Origin: Brevundimonas viscosa
Lineage (GTDB): Bacteria > Pseudomonadota > Alphaproteobacteria > Caulobacterales > Caulobacteraceae
DNA length: 64,000 bases
Direction of reading: 5' to 3'
Assembly: GCF_900116065.1 (NCBI RefSeq)
Contig: NZ_FOZV01000002.1
Location: forward strand, 349,931-413,930
Shown here in pieces: positions 45,245 through 54,001 of this stretch; positions within the stretch are counted from its first letter, which is position 1; every line of letters starts with the position of its first letter. The notes under the pieces were generated by a model, which saw only the letters and a program-made list of their open reading frames with translations, had not been told where the DNA came from and ran no database searches. The translations under genes were made by a program, and so were the position numbers.

Positions 45245-45273
45245 CTGATAGAGGATGGACGAGCGCCGGTCAA
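45245..45273 (-). promoter_or_regulatory. Probable sigma-70 promoter of rplM-rpsI
   Basis: On the minus strand, TTGACC (45268-45273) and TATCAG (45245-45250) are separated by exactly 17 bases, followed by a leader of about 60 bases to the rplM ATG. The match to the housekeeping consensus and the location before a ribosomal protein operon make it credible. Confidence 0.65.
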
Positions 45274-45377
45274 TGGCGCCCGTCGCGGCTTCCAAGCGAT
45301 AGTATGTTGTATTTTCCCGATATTTTGTGTGCGGTATTAAAATACCCCATGTCTCGCGGAGCGCGGCCGCCATCGCT

Positions 45378-45564
45378 GGTTCATCACCAAGGACACCAAG
45401 GACACCAAGGGGGCACGAAGGACACGAAGAGAGCACGCCTGTCCCCACCGCCCGCGGGCCGCAGGCCCGCAATCAGGATTGGAAGGCGTCGCCCTGCGGG
45501 CGCCGCAGTGGCCGCCGGCCCCTTCGTGTCCTTTGTGGATCTTTCGTGTCCTTCGTGATGAACC
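45378..45564. repeat. Imperfect inverted-repeat element with CAC(C/G)AAGGA motifs
   Basis: A 187-base element with long imperfect inverted ends: both begin GGTTCATCAC and continue with repeats of a CAC(C/G)AAGGA unit for about 45 bases. The centre has a perfect hairpin GCGGGCC-GCA-GGCCCGC (45454-45470). Repeats of this ACGAAGGACACGAAGG type occur scattered in many bacterial genomes and give rise to spurious HEGHEG-type peptides. It is non-coding and lies upstream of the rplM promoter. Confidence 0.8.
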
Positions 45565-46171
45565 AACCCTCTCAGCCGCTCCCGGGCGCCGGGAGTTAAT
45601 GTTTAAATCCCCTATCGCACGCACATCGCCCGCTGCTTTCATTGAACAAACCACGGCAGGCAGCGTCATTTCCCCGCCATGGGAAGAACCGCCCCTACGC
45701 TCCTCCCATCCCGTCGATGGGGAGGGCGTCGGATCCACGACCTCGACGACGGCGGGCTGTGGTCGAGCGATGAAGCCGGGGCGAAGGGCAGTCCCGGGGT
45801 CCTCGTGGACGTCGAGTGGATGGCGTCCCTTGCTCGCCGCGCGCCAATGGAATGCGGGCTGCTGTCGGCGTCTCAAGAGCGCCGTCATGTCCGCCCCGCG
45901 TCGAAGGCAGCAATGTCTTCGGCGGAGATCCGGCCAGGCTCGAATATCAGGGCCGCCAACCGGAGAGCGCGCGATCCAACGACCGCGCGGGGCGTCAGTC
46001 TCGTCGAAACGGTAATCATCTCACAGACCGGGCGAGGCCCGGCGCCCCGCTCCCTTCCCACCCTCACCGCTTCCCCCGGAAGCGGCGAACAGACGCGCCC
46101 GCCGTCACAAATCCCTGATGACCCGCCCGCGTCGGCCGGTCCATAACCGCGCCCGAGTTCTGGAGTCTCCC
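45565..46171. other. Non-coding stretch, possibly a second dispersed repeat
   Basis: About 600 bases with no credible gene: open frames here lack ribosome-binding sites and read as low-complexity peptides. There is an imperfect hairpin CCTCCCATC-N5-GATGGGGAGG around 45705-45730 and a CTCGAC/GTCGAG dyad near 45745-45770, which suggest another intergenic repeat. The last bases (TGGAG at 46161) form the ribosome-binding site of the PhoX-like gene. No RNA gene is recognised. Confidence 0.5.
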
Positions 46172-47581
46172 ATGCTGTTCGACCGCCGCCGCCTGCTCGC
46201 CACGGCTCCCGCCGCCCTCGCCTTCTCGGGCCTGGCGCGCCACGCGGCCGCCCAGGCTGCGGGCGAGGAGACCTACGTCAACCAGGTCCACGGCTACGGC
46301 CCGCTGGTCCGCGATCCGAACCGGCTGCTCGACCTGCCAGAGGGCTTCACCTACCAGGTCGTCTCCCAGAGCGGCGACACCATGGACGACGGCCTGTTCG
46401 TCCCCGGTCAGCCGGACGGCATGGGCTGTTTCGATCTCGGCGGCGGCAAGGTCGCCCTGGTCCGCAACCACGAACTCAAGGGCTCCAGCGCCCTGCACCG
46501 CAATCTCGGCCCCGGCGGCTTCCACCAGGAGCGAATCGGGCTGCTCGATCCGGCGAGGGCCTACGACACCTACAAGGACGGCCGTCCCCTTCCCGGCGGA
46601 ACGACCACCCTGGTCTACGATCTCGAGGCCCGGCGCACCGTCAGCCAGCATCTGTCGCTGGCCGGCACCTCGACCAACTGCTCCGGTGGCCACACGCCCT
46701 GGGGCAGCTGGCTCACCTGCGAGGAGACCGAACAGACCCCGGCCGACAGCGACGTGACCCGGCCCCACGGCTTCATCTTCGAGGTCCCCGCCCGCGCCTC
46801 CGGCCTCGTCGATCCCGTGCCCCTGACGGCCATGGGCCGCTTCGATCACGAGGCCGTCTGCATCGACCCCCGGACCGGCGTCGCCTACCTCACCGAGGAC
46901 AAGAACGACGGGCTGTTCTACCGCTTCCTGCCCGCCACCCCCGGCAGGCTGGCCGACGGCGGCCGACTGCAGGCCATGGCCTTCAAGGGCCAGCCGGGCG
47001 CCGACACCCGCAACCAGGAGGCTCGCGAATGGGCCGTTGGAGACTGGCGCGAGGTGGTCTGGATCGATCTCGAGGACGTCGAATCCCCGAACGCCGACCT
47101 GCGCATGCGCGGCCACGCCGACGGCGCCGCCCTCGTCGCCCGCGGCGAAGGCGTCTTCTGGGGCGACGGCGAGCTCTACATGACCGCCACCTCGGGCGGT
47201 CCGCTGCGGCGCGGGCAGATCCTGCGCTACGTCCCCTCCCCCGTCGAAGGGCAGAGAGGCGAGGCCCGCCGCCCCGGCCGGCTGCAGCTGTTCCTCGAAA
47301 GCGCCGACGAGAAGACCCTCAACATGGGCGACAACATCACCATCGCCCCGTGGGGCCACCTCGTCGTCTGCGAGGACAACTACTCCACCGACACCCGCAA
47401 CCACCTCAAGGGCGTGACCCCCGAGGGCGAGGTCTATGCAATCGGCCGCAACGTCTTCGCCGGCAACTCGGAGTTCGCCGGCGCCGTGTTCTCGCCGGAC
47501 GGCGAGGTGCTGTTCGTCAACATCATGTACCCGGGGATCACCCTGGCGATCAGAGGCCCCTGGACCTCGGTCCGGAGATGA
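46172..47581 (+). CDS. PhoX-like (DUF839) exported phosphatase-family protein
   Basis: A 469-residue protein of the PhoX/DUF839 family, calcium- and iron-dependent alkaline phosphatases. The N-terminus is a Tat signal ([15 protein letters not shown]), expected since PhoX is folded before export. Typical segments are [24 protein letters not shown] (metal-binding Glu), [21 protein letters not shown] (seen as [12 protein letters not shown] and CEE), GRFDHEA and [14 protein letters not shown], ending with [16 protein letters not shown]. It is shorter than classical PhoX and may not be a phosphatase. The ATG has TGGAG eight bases upstream. The end overlaps ctaA by 32 bases. Confidence 0.88.
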   Translation: MLFDRRRLLATAPAALAFSGLARHAAAQAAGEETYVNQVHGYGPLVRDPNRLLDLPEGFTYQVVSQSGDTMDDGLFVPGQPDGMGCFDLGGGKVALVRNHELKGSSALHRNLGPGGFHQERIGLLDPARAYDTYKDGRPLPGGTTTLVYDLEARRTVSQHLSLAGTSTNCSGGHTPWGSWLTCEETEQTPADSDVTRPHGFIFEVPARASGLVDPVPLTAMGRFDHEAVCIDPRTGVAYLTEDKNDGLFYRFLPATPGRLADGGRLQAMAFKGQPGADTRNQEAREWAVGDWREVVWIDLEDVESPNADLRMRGHADGAALVARGEGVFWGDGELYMTATSGGPLRRGQILRYVPSPVEGQRGEARRPGRLQLFLESADEKTLNMGDNITIAPWGHLVVCEDNYSTDTRNHLKGVTPEGEVYAIGRNVFAGNSEFAGAVFSPDGEVLFVNIMYPGITLAIRGPWTSVRR

Positions 47582-48617
47582 AGAGCCGCGGCTGCGACCG
47601 GCGGACCAGCCACAGGTTCACGGTCGCCGCCGCCAGCACCAGGGCGGCGCCGGCCTGGTGCAGCGCCCCCAGCCAGAGCGGCACGGCGTGCATCAGGGTG
47701 ACGACGCCAAGGATCGCCTGCAGCCACAGGGCCGCGGCCAAGATGAAGGCCGAGGCGCCCAGCCCCTCGGCCAGCCGCCAGCGCCACGCCTGCACCGCGT
47801 ACGCCGTCCCGGCGAGCAGCAGGACGTAGGCCCCGATCCGGTGGTTGAACTGCACCAACGCCTGGTCGTGCAGGAAGGCCAGCGCCCCCGCCCCCCACTC
47901 CGCCGGCGGGAAGAAAGCCCCGTTCATCAGCGGCCAGTCGGTGTAGACGAAACCCGCCTTGGCGCCGCCCACCAGCCCGCCCAGCAGGCACTGGGCGAAC
48001 ACCGCCGCCAGCAGCAGGCCGGCGCCCCAGCTCCAGCCCGAAGGCGACCGCGACGTCTCCTCGCCGTTCCACGCCTCCAGCCCCGTCCAGATCAGGCCGC
48101 CGAAGATCAGCAGGGCGAGGCCCAGGTGCACGGTCAGGCGCTCCGGCGCCACGTCGACGCGCTCGCTCAGGCCGCTCGACACCATCCACCAGCCGATCAG
48201 CCCCTGCAGCCCGCCCAGCGCCAGCAAGGCGACGCAGCGCCCGATCAGCCGTCGCGGGATGCGCCGCATCAGCAGCAGGATGGCGAACGGCAGGGCGAAG
48301 GCGAGCCCGATCAGCCGGCCGAGGAAGCGGTGCGCCCACTCCCACCAGAAGATGCCCTTGAACTCGCCCAGCGTCATGCCGGCGTTGACCTGCTCGTACT
48401 GCGGAATGGCCTTGTACTTCTCGAAGGCCTCGGCCCAGTCGGCCGCGTTCATCGGCGGCAGGGCGCCCATGATCGGCTTCCATTCCGTGATCGACAGTCC
48501 CGAGCCGGTCAGCCGCGTGACTCCGCCGACCACGACCATGGCGAACACGAGCGCCGCCACCGCCCACAGCCAGATCGCCGTGGCCCGGCTTTCGTCGCCC
48601 CCGAACAAACGCTTCAT
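47550..48617 (-). CDS. ctaA: Heme A synthase CtaA (COX15 family)
   Basis: Oxidises the C8 methyl of heme O to make heme A for cytochrome aa3 oxidase. The 355 residues contain eight helices, as in COX15/CtaA, with conserved [18 protein letters not shown] (seen as [10 protein letters not shown] and TEWKP), [12 protein letters not shown] (heme-ligand His), [15 protein letters not shown], and a C-terminal [11 protein letters not shown] chose the ATG at 48617; the upstream in-frame extension is not conserved. The two small membrane genes are divergent. Confidence 0.95.
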   Translation of the reverse strand: MKRLFGGDESRATAIWLWAVAALVFAMVVVGGVTRLTGSGLSITEWKPIMGALPPMNAADWAEAFEKYKAIPQYEQVNAGMTLGEFKGIFWWEWAHRFLGRLIGLAFALPFAILLLMRRIPRRLIGRCVALLALGGLQGLIGWWMVSSGLSERVDVAPERLTVHLGLALLIFGGLIWTGLEAWNGEETSRSPSGWSWGAGLLLAAVFAQCLLGGLVGGAKAGFVYTDWPLMNGAFFPPAEWGAGALAFLHDQALVQFNHRIGAYVLLLAGTAYAVQAWRWRLAEGLGASAFILAAALWLQAILGVVTLMHAVPLWLGALHQAGAALVLAAATVNLWLVRRSQPRLFISGPRSRGL

Positions 48618-48752
48618 TCGACGCTCGCTGATCCGCTCGCTACAGTGCCGCCGCGCCACTGGTCGCGCCCCGGCCCGAGCGGTATGCCCGCCGACGACGG
48701 CGAGATCGAGTCGCTTTTCGGCGTCCGTTCGCCGCAAGTCAGGAGAGCCGGG

Positions 48753-49004
48753 TTGCAGTACGCCGACATCGTCATCGCCGCCCTCGGCGCCTTTGTCCTC
48801 GCCTGGCTGGCCGACGCCCTCACCGGCCGTCGCGGCCTGTTCGCCACCTCGCTGGTCTCGGGCGTCGGGGCCGTCGCCGGCTGGTTCCTCGCCGTGCGCG
48901 TCTTCGCCGTCTCGACCATGGACCAGTGGAACTGGCTGCTCTGGTCCATGGCCGCCTCGGTCCTCGCCCTCGGCGCCTTCTTCCTGTTCCGGAGCAAGCG
49001 CTGA
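48753..49004 (+). CDS. Small membrane protein
   Basis: An 83-residue protein with three hydrophobic segments (about 4-22, 30-50 and 60-78). The start is a TTG with AGGAG exactly seven bases upstream, a much better site than the ATG at 48683. The sequence loosely resembles small three-helix GlsB/YeaQ-type proteins, but I would not assign it. Its stop overlaps the ATG of the DUF2842 gene (TGATG), so the two are coupled. It is divergent from ctaA. Confidence 0.7.
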   Translation: MQYADIVIAALGAFVLAWLADALTGRRGLFATSLVSGVGAVAGWFLAVRVFAVSTMDQWNWLLWSMAASVLALGAFFLFRSKR

Positions 49005-49204
49005 TGGGCCCCCGCGCCCGCCGCTTCGTGGCCATGCTCGGGGTGCTGGCCTTCCTCGTCTTCTGGATCTGGGGCGCCATCGCCCTGCGCGGCCTGCTGC
49101 CGCCGGGCCAGCTGATCGATCTGATCGTCTTCGCCGTCGCCGGCATCGGCTGGGGCGTGCCCCTCTACCCGCTGTTCCGCTGGGCCGAGTCGGGAGGGAA
49201 GTAG
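49004..49204 (+). CDS. DUF2842 family protein
   Basis: A 66-residue protein with two membrane helices (about 9-30 and 37-57), matching DUF2842, a short family confined mainly to alphaproteobacteria. The segment [12 protein letters not shown] near the C-terminus is characteristic. Function unknown. It is translationally coupled to the upstream small membrane gene. Confidence 0.8.
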   Translation: MGPRARRFVAMLGVLAFLVFWIWGAIALRGLLPPGQLIDLIVFAVAGIGWGVPLYPLFRWAESGGK

Positions 49205-49223
49205 GCGGGGTCCAAGGGAGGAA

Positions 49224-49300
<77 letters not shown>

Positions 49301-49355
49301 AGAGGCGCTCCCTATAGACGGCCCCGGCCGGAGCGCAAACCCCAAAAAACGGTCG

Positions 49356-49769
49356 TCAGCCGCTTCGCGTCAGCACCGCCTCCAGCCGCGCCCGCGCGCC
49401 GTCGAGTTCGGCCAGCACCTGCCGCAGGCGAACCGTGGAATCGCCCGCGGACCGGCCTGCGGCCGCCTCGCCGTCCGGCTCGAACGTCACCTGTCCCTCC
49501 GGATCGCCGTAGCCCGCGATCCGCTTCAGGCCCTGTTCGCGGTGCAGCCGCTGGACGCCCTTGATGGTCAGGCCGTCGTCGTGCAGCAGCCGCCGCACGG
49601 CCTTCAGCAGCACGATGTCCTGCGGCCGGTAGAAGCGCCGTCCGCCGGCCCGCTTGAGCGGGGCGATGAAACTGAATTTGGTCTCCCAGAAGCGCAGCAC
49701 ATGCTGCGGGGCGCCGACCTCGTCGGCGGCCTCGGAGATGGTCCGGAAGGCGTTGGGGCTCTTGGCCAC
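49356..49769 (-). CDS. MerR-family transcriptional regulator
   Basis: A 137-residue MerR-type regulator: the winged helix includes ISEAADEVGAPQHVLRFWE and GGRRFYRPQDI, and a coiled-coil-like helix follows (about 80-137). There is no cysteine for metal or redox sensing, so the signal is unknown; the group resembles MlrA-like regulators without a sensor domain. The GTG start (49769) lies two bases after the ihfA stop, so it belongs to the plsX-fabH-ihfA unit, an order conserved in alphaproteobacteria. Confidence 0.88.
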   Translation of the reverse strand: MAKSPNAFRTISEAADEVGAPQHVLRFWETKFSFIAPLKRAGGRRFYRPQDIVLLKAVRRLLHDDGLTIKGVQRLHREQGLKRIAGYGDPEGQVTFEPDGEAAAGRSAGDSTVRLRQVLAELDGARARLEAVLTRSG

Positions 49770-49771
49770 GG

Positions 49772-50074
49772 TCAGGCCGGCACGATGGCGTCGTGCACCC
49801 GGCCCTTCATGATCTGCGAAGCCCGGAAGCTGATCACCCGGCGCGGGTGAATGGCGGCCGGTTCGCCGGTCTTCGGGTTGCGTCCCATCCGGGCCCGCTT
49901 CTCGCGGACCTGGAAGACGCCAAAGCCGGACAGCTTCACCGTCTCGCCGCGCTCGAGGGATTCGACGATCAGTTCGAGCGTGCGCTCGACCAGCAGCGAA
50001 CATTCCTGCCGGGACAGGCCGACTTCCTCGTGGACGGCTTCGCACAGGTCCGCGCGGGTCAGGGTCTGCGCCAA
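49772..50074 (-). CDS. ihfA: Integration host factor subunit alpha
   Basis: DNA-bending HU-family protein that acts with IhfB in transcription, recombination and cell-cycle control. I chose a TTG start at 50074 because GGGGAGA lies six bases upstream; this gives 100 residues, the normal IHF-alpha length. An ORF continues 11 codons upstream to 50107 without a site. Conserved features are TLTRADLCEAVHEEVG, SLERGETVKLSGFGVF, and the DNA-intercalating GRNPKTGEP with its Pro. It sits 73 bases after fabH and two bases before merR. Confidence 0.94.
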   Translation of the reverse strand: MAQTLTRADLCEAVHEEVGLSRQECSLLVERTLELIVESLERGETVKLSGFGVFQVREKRARMGRNPKTGEPAAIHPRRVISFRASQIMKGRVHDAIVPA

Positions 50075-50147
50075 AGCTTGTCTCCCCTCATGCTCGACGG
50101 CGGCCATAAAAGGCCAGACGTCGCGAAATGGAAAGGCGAATTGCGTC

Positions 50148-51125
50148 CTACAGGCGAAACGCGCACGCCCCCCAGGTCAGTCCGCCGCCCATGGCCTCGA
50201 TCAGCACCATGTCGCCGCGCTTGATGCGGCCGTCCTGGATGGCGGCGTCGAGGGCCAGCGGGATGGAGGCCGCCGAGGTGTTGGCGTGCTCGGCCACGGT
50301 CGAGACGACCTTGTTCTCGTCCAGCCCGAGCCGTTCGCCCACGCCGCGGATGATGCGCTGGTTGGCCTGGTGGGGCACGAACCAGTCGACGTCGGCGATC
50401 TCGATGCCCGAGGCGGCGCACGCCGCCGTGATGGCCTCGGCGATATTGACCACGGCGTGACGGAAGACCTGGTTGCCGGCCATGCGCAGGTGGCCTACCG
50501 AACCGGTCGTCGCCGGGCCGCCGTCGACATAGAGCAGATCGGTCTTGTTCCCGTCGCACCGGAGGGCGAAGCCGAGCAGGCCCTGGTCGGCCTTGGTCCC
50601 CTCCCCCTGTCGCGGCTCGAGCAGCACGGCCCCGGCCCCATCTCCGAACAGCACGCAGGTGGACCGGTCCGACCAGTCCATCAGCCGCGTCATCTCCTCG
50701 GCGCCGATGACCAGGGCGCATTTCGAGATGCCCCGCGCCACGAAGCCGTCTGCGACGCTGAGAGCGTAGACGAAGCCCGAGCACACCGCCTGGACGTCGA
50801 AGGCGGGACAGACCGGCACGCCGAGCTTGCGCTGCACGATCGAGGCTGTGGCCGGAAACGTCATGTCGGGCGTGGTGGTGGCCACCACGATCAGGTCGAC
50901 ATCCTCCGGCGACCGGCCGGCGTCGGCCAGCGCCCGGCGGGCCGCGGCCACGGCGAGATCGCTGGTCGGTTCGTCCTCGCGGGCCTTGTGCCGCTGACGG
51001 ATTCCGGTGCGCTCGACGATCCATTCGTCCGAGGTGTCGACGATCTTCGCCAGGTCGGCGTTGGTGACCACCTGTTCCGGCAGGTAGGAGCCGACGCCGG
51101 TGACGACGCTGCGGATGACGCTCAC
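50148..51125 (-). CDS. fabH: 3-oxoacyl-ACP synthase III FabH
   Basis: Starts fatty acid synthesis by condensing acetyl-CoA with malonyl-ACP. The 325 residues have the complete Cys-His-Asn triad: C115 in VQAVCSGF, His in FVPHQAN, and Asn in EHANTSAAS. The start segment [15 protein letters not shown] and the WIVERTGI block are typical. The ATG overlaps the plsX stop as ATGA. Next gene is ihfA. Confidence 0.98.
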   Translation of the reverse strand: MSVIRSVVTGVGSYLPEQVVTNADLAKIVDTSDEWIVERTGIRQRHKAREDEPTSDLAVAAARRALADAGRSPEDVDLIVVATTTPDMTFPATASIVQRKLGVPVCPAFDVQAVCSGFVYALSVADGFVARGISKCALVIGAEEMTRLMDWSDRSTCVLFGDGAGAVLLEPRQGEGTKADQGLLGFALRCDGNKTDLLYVDGGPATTGSVGHLRMAGNQVFRHAVVNIAEAITAACAASGIEIADVDWFVPHQANQRIIRGVGERLGLDENKVVSTVAEHANTSAASIPLALDAAIQDGRIKRGDMVLIEAMGGGLTWGACAFRL

Positions 51126-52201
51126 TGGGAAGTCTCCTTGGCCGGATCCGGCGGAGAGGCCGACGGCTGTTCGAGCACGGCGGTGAGGCGGTTCAGACTG
51201 TGTCCCACCTTCGCCAGATAGTCGCTTCGCGCCAGCTCCACCGCGATGCGGATGGCGTTGCCGAAGCCGCGCGCGTCGGCGCCGCCGTGGCTCTTCACGA
51301 CGATTCCGTTCAGGCCGAGCAACGGGCCGCCGTTGATCGCGCTGGGATCGATGCGCTGCTGCATCCGCCGCAGGGCCGGCAGAGCCAACAGCGCTCCAGC
51401 CTTGGCCAGCGGACCCGAGGTCAGCGCTTCCTTCAGCAGGGCGGAGATGAAACGGGCCACGCCCTCCGCCGTCTTCAGGGCGATGTTGCCGGTGAAGCCG
51501 TCGGTGACCACCACATCGACAGTGCCCTTGGCGATATCGGTGCCTTCGACGAATCCGCGATAGTCCAGCCCGAAGCCGCCCTCGCGCAGGATGCGGGCGG
51601 CCTCACGGACCTCCTCGTGGCCCTTCATGTCCTCGGAGCCGACGTTGAGCAGGCCGATCGTCGGCCTTTCGACGCCGTGCACCGCCTGGTGGAAGGCCTC
51701 GCCCATGATGGCGAACTCGACCAGTTGCTCGGCATCGCTTTCGATATTGGCGCCGACGTCCAGCACCGCCGTGACGCCACGCAACGTCGGCCAGCTGGCC
51801 ACGATCGCCGGGCGCTCCAGTCCGTGCGCCGACATGCGCAGGATCAGCTTGGAGATCGCCATCAGGGCGCCGGTATTGCCGGCGGAGACAACGGCCGCGG
51901 CTTCGCCGGTCTTCACCGCCTCGATCGCATTCCACAGGCTGGAGCCCTTGCCGCGACGCATCGCGGCGGCCGGTTTCTCGGTCATGGCCACGACCTTGTC
52001 GGTGTGGCGGATCTGGCAGACGTCGTCGCCGAGGCCCGCCTTCGTCAGCTCCACGCGCAGCGCCGTCTCGTCGCCATGCAGCAGGAAACGGACGCCTTCT
52101 CCGCCATCGCGCTTGCGATAATCGCGGACGCCGCCCACCACGACGGGCGGGCCGTGATCCCCGCCCATGGCGTCGAGCGATATCAGTACAGGGGAAGGCA
52201 A
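51122..52201 (-). CDS. plsX: Phosphate acyltransferase PlsX
   Basis: Converts acyl-ACP to acyl-phosphate, the first step of phospholipid synthesis with PlsY. About 359 residues, with [13 protein letters not shown] at the N-terminus, [26 protein letters not shown] and [14 protein letters not shown]. The TTG at 52201 has GGAG ten bases upstream and matches the usual N-terminus; a GTG nine codons earlier is the alternative. fabH overlaps by four bases. Confidence 0.96.
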   Translation of the reverse strand: MPSPVLISLDAMGGDHGPPVVVGGVRDYRKRDGGEGVRFLLHGDETALRVELTKAGLGDDVCQIRHTDKVVAMTEKPAAAMRRGKGSSLWNAIEAVKTGEAAAVVSAGNTGALMAISKLILRMSAHGLERPAIVASWPTLRGVTAVLDVGANIESDAEQLVEFAIMGEAFHQAVHGVERPTIGLLNVGSEDMKGHEEVREAARILREGGFGLDYRGFVEGTDIAKGTVDVVVTDGFTGNIALKTAEGVARFISALLKEALTSGPLAKAGALLALPALRRMQQRIDPSAINGGPLLGLNGIVVKSHGGADARGFGNAIRIAVELARSDYLAKVGHSLNRLTAVLEQPSASPPDPAKETSQ

Positions 52202-52293
52202 GCCGTTTCGACTCCGTCGCGCCGCCACGCGGGGCGCTGGTCAGGCGCGACGATAGCGTCGCGTCGGGGGGATGCAACCGGGCGGACCCTGCG

Positions 52294-52806
52294 TCAACCT
52301 TCGTCGCCGGGCCGCAGTTTCCTGAGCACGGCGAAGGGCGAAATTTCGGCAGGCTCCGGAGGCTGGATGAACTCGGCGCCGGGTTTGCGCGGGAACGGGT
52401 CGAGTCTGAGCGCCAGCTGCTCGACGGCGTACTGGCCCAAGTCGATTCGGCCCTCCTCGATCAGGTCGGGCGATTCGTCATCGAGCGTGATGATGATTTC
52501 GTCTGCATCCGGATCGCTGGCCTCGGCGAGCGAAACCGAAAAGGCGTCGTCGATTTCCAGCGGCAGGGGCTCGAGCGTGACCCCGCAAGTCTGCGCCAGT
52601 CGGGCCCGGATCCGGCCGGTCAACGCCCAGCCGCCGGGGCTCGGCGCCAGCTTCATCTCGACCTCGAGAAAGTCGAGCGACGCGAGGTCCAGCGCCCTGG
52701 CGATACGGGCCCGGGCGGCGGCGTCGGGGATCAGGGTGCGGGACATCCCGGCCCCGACCTGATGCAAGCGCACCGGCTCGCTGTAGGGAAGGTCGGCCAC
52801 GGTCAT
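52294..52806 (-). CDS. DUF177 (YceD-like) protein
   Basis: A 170-residue protein with the DUF177 domain (YceD in E. coli, implicated in 23S rRNA maintenance). The domain core runs from about residue 60 to 130 with ARLAQTCGVTLEPLPLEID (the family CxR-type segment), and EEGRIDLGQYAVEQLALRLDP, here noted as the pieces DLGQYAVEQLAL and LDPFPRKPG. The start overlaps the stop of the CBP3 gene as ATGA. It precedes plsX by 92 bases, as in other alphaproteobacteria, but no rpmF gene is present between them. Confidence 0.88.
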   Translation of the reverse strand: MTVADLPYSEPVRLHQVGAGMSRTLIPDAAARARIARALDLASLDFLEVEMKLAPSPGGWALTGRIRARLAQTCGVTLEPLPLEIDDAFSVSLAEASDPDADEIIITLDDESPDLIEEGRIDLGQYAVEQLALRLDPFPRKPGAEFIQPPEPAEISPFAVLRKLRPGDEG

Positions 52807-53327
52807 GCCTCCAGCTCCGCCCAGCAGGGCGCGGCCAGAACCGCGTCGAAGTCCTGGCCGGCGAGGGCGCGCTGACTGGCCAGCGCGTACCCGGCCAGGA
52901 GCGGCGCATTCGTCGCCGCCGCGTCCTCATAGACGTTGCGCGCCAGCGAATCCGACAACGCCGTCGCGTCCTCGGCCCGCAGCGCCGCTTCCCAGGCCCT
53001 CATCCGGCCGTAGAGCGCCTCGCCAAGCTTGCGCATCTTCTTGCCCACCGAAATGTCGCCGACGCCGAGCTCGCGCAGCGCGTGGTCGAGGGCGGACACA
53101 TAGGTGTCGAACAACTCCTGCCCCGCTTCAGCTCCCCGCTCGCCTTCGTCGCGCAGCCGCATGGTCAGCAGCAGGACGTGCAGGGTGTAGAGTTCGAAGC
53201 GCGCGTCGATGCGGTCGGCGACACCGAGCCGCGTGTAGAAGTCCGGCCGACGGGCCTGACGCACCGCATGATCGTACAGGCTCTCGCCAAGCCGGCCGCG
53301 GCGGGTTCGGAACAGGTTCTGCAGCAT
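52803..53327 (-). CDS. CBP3-like ubiquinol-cytochrome c chaperone
   Basis: A 174-residue protein of the ubiquinol-cytochrome c chaperone (CBP3/UQCC1) family, which aids biogenesis of cytochrome b in the bc1 complex. Family features are LYDHAVRQARRPDFYTRLGV and the helix FELYTLHVLLLTMRLRDEG (noted as its pieces DFYTRLGV and HVLLLTMRL), then GDISVGKKMRKLGEALYGR. It overlaps the DUF177 gene by four bases, and bamE is divergent across 87 bases. Confidence 0.9.
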   Translation of the reverse strand: MLQNLFRTRRGRLGESLYDHAVRQARRPDFYTRLGVADRIDARFELYTLHVLLLTMRLRDEGERGAEAGQELFDTYVSALDHALRELGVGDISVGKKMRKLGEALYGRMRAWEAALRAEDATALSDSLARNVYEDAAATNAPLLAGYALASQRALAGQDFDAVLAAPCWAELEA

Positions 53328-53414
53328 GATACGCGGCCCCTTTTCCGCCGCGCCGTTGAACTAAGGCTCCGGTCCGGTTAGGTCAAAGACCTTGTTCTCT
53401 CGCAGGCGTCTCTC

Positions 53415-53891
53415 ATGCCCCGTTCCAAGCTCCTCATCGCCGCCCTCGCGGCCGCGGCCCTGACGGCGGCGTGCGCCCCGGTCATCGGCCAGAACGGCTT
53501 CCAGGCGGTGGACGCCAAGCCGGCCGACATCGTCGCCGGGACTGACACACGCGAAACCGTCCTGACCAAGCTGGGGACGCCCTCGACCACCTCGACCTTC
53601 GAGAGCGACAGCATCTGGTACTACATGAGCCAGGTGACCGAGAAATACACCTACAACCGCCCGCAGGTGACGCAGCGGACGATCACCGAGATTACCTTCA
53701 ACGACGCTGGACAGGTCGCCGCCGTGCGGACCCTCGGTCTGGAGGACGGTCAGCGTATCGCCATGAACGACCGCGAGACCCCCACCCGCGGTCGCCAGCT
53801 GACCATCCTCGAGCAGCTGCTGGGCAACGTCGCCCGCGGTCAGCTTCCGCGTACCGAAGAGGACATCCCCGGGCAACGCCGTCCGGACTGA
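53415..53891 (+). CDS. bamE: Outer-membrane assembly lipoprotein BamE (SmpA/OmlA)
   Basis: A small lipoprotein of the outer-membrane beta-barrel assembly complex. 158 residues with a signal peptide and lipobox LTAAC (Cys near residue 20), then the BamE fold, seen in TRETVLTKLGTPSTTSTF (the helix-turn-strand core), WYYMSQVTEKY and ITFNDAGQVAAV. An extended C-terminal tail of about 45 residues is Arg/Gln-rich. It is followed by a clear terminator. Confidence 0.93.
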   Translation: MPRSKLLIAALAAAALTAACAPVIGQNGFQAVDAKPADIVAGTDTRETVLTKLGTPSTTSTFESDSIWYYMSQVTEKYTYNRPQVTQRTITEITFNDAGQVAAVRTLGLEDGQRIAMNDRETPTRGRQLTILEQLLGNVARGQLPRTEEDIPGQRRPD

Positions 53892-53917
53892 CGGTCCGGT
53901 CCCCCTGAAGACAACGA

Positions 53918-53951
53918 CGCCCCGGAGATCGCTCTCCGGGGCGCTTGTTTT
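53918..53951 (+). terminator. Rho-independent terminator of bamE
   Basis: A 10-base perfect stem CGCCCCGGAG/CTCCGGGGCG with a six-base loop, followed by CTTGTTTT on the plus strand, 26 bases after the bamE stop. The opposite strand lacks a good T tract, so it serves bamE rather than hppA. Confidence 0.85.
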
Positions 53952-54001
53952 CTGTCCGGTCGAGGTGGCCGCCGCCGCCCGAAGGCGCCGGCGGCCCGCA
54001 C

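Noticed and set aside
45384..45566. ORF encoding an MVHHEGHERSTKDTKG-type peptide
   Set aside because: It is the translation of the CACGAAGGACACGAAGG repeat element, with no ribosome-binding site and low complexity.
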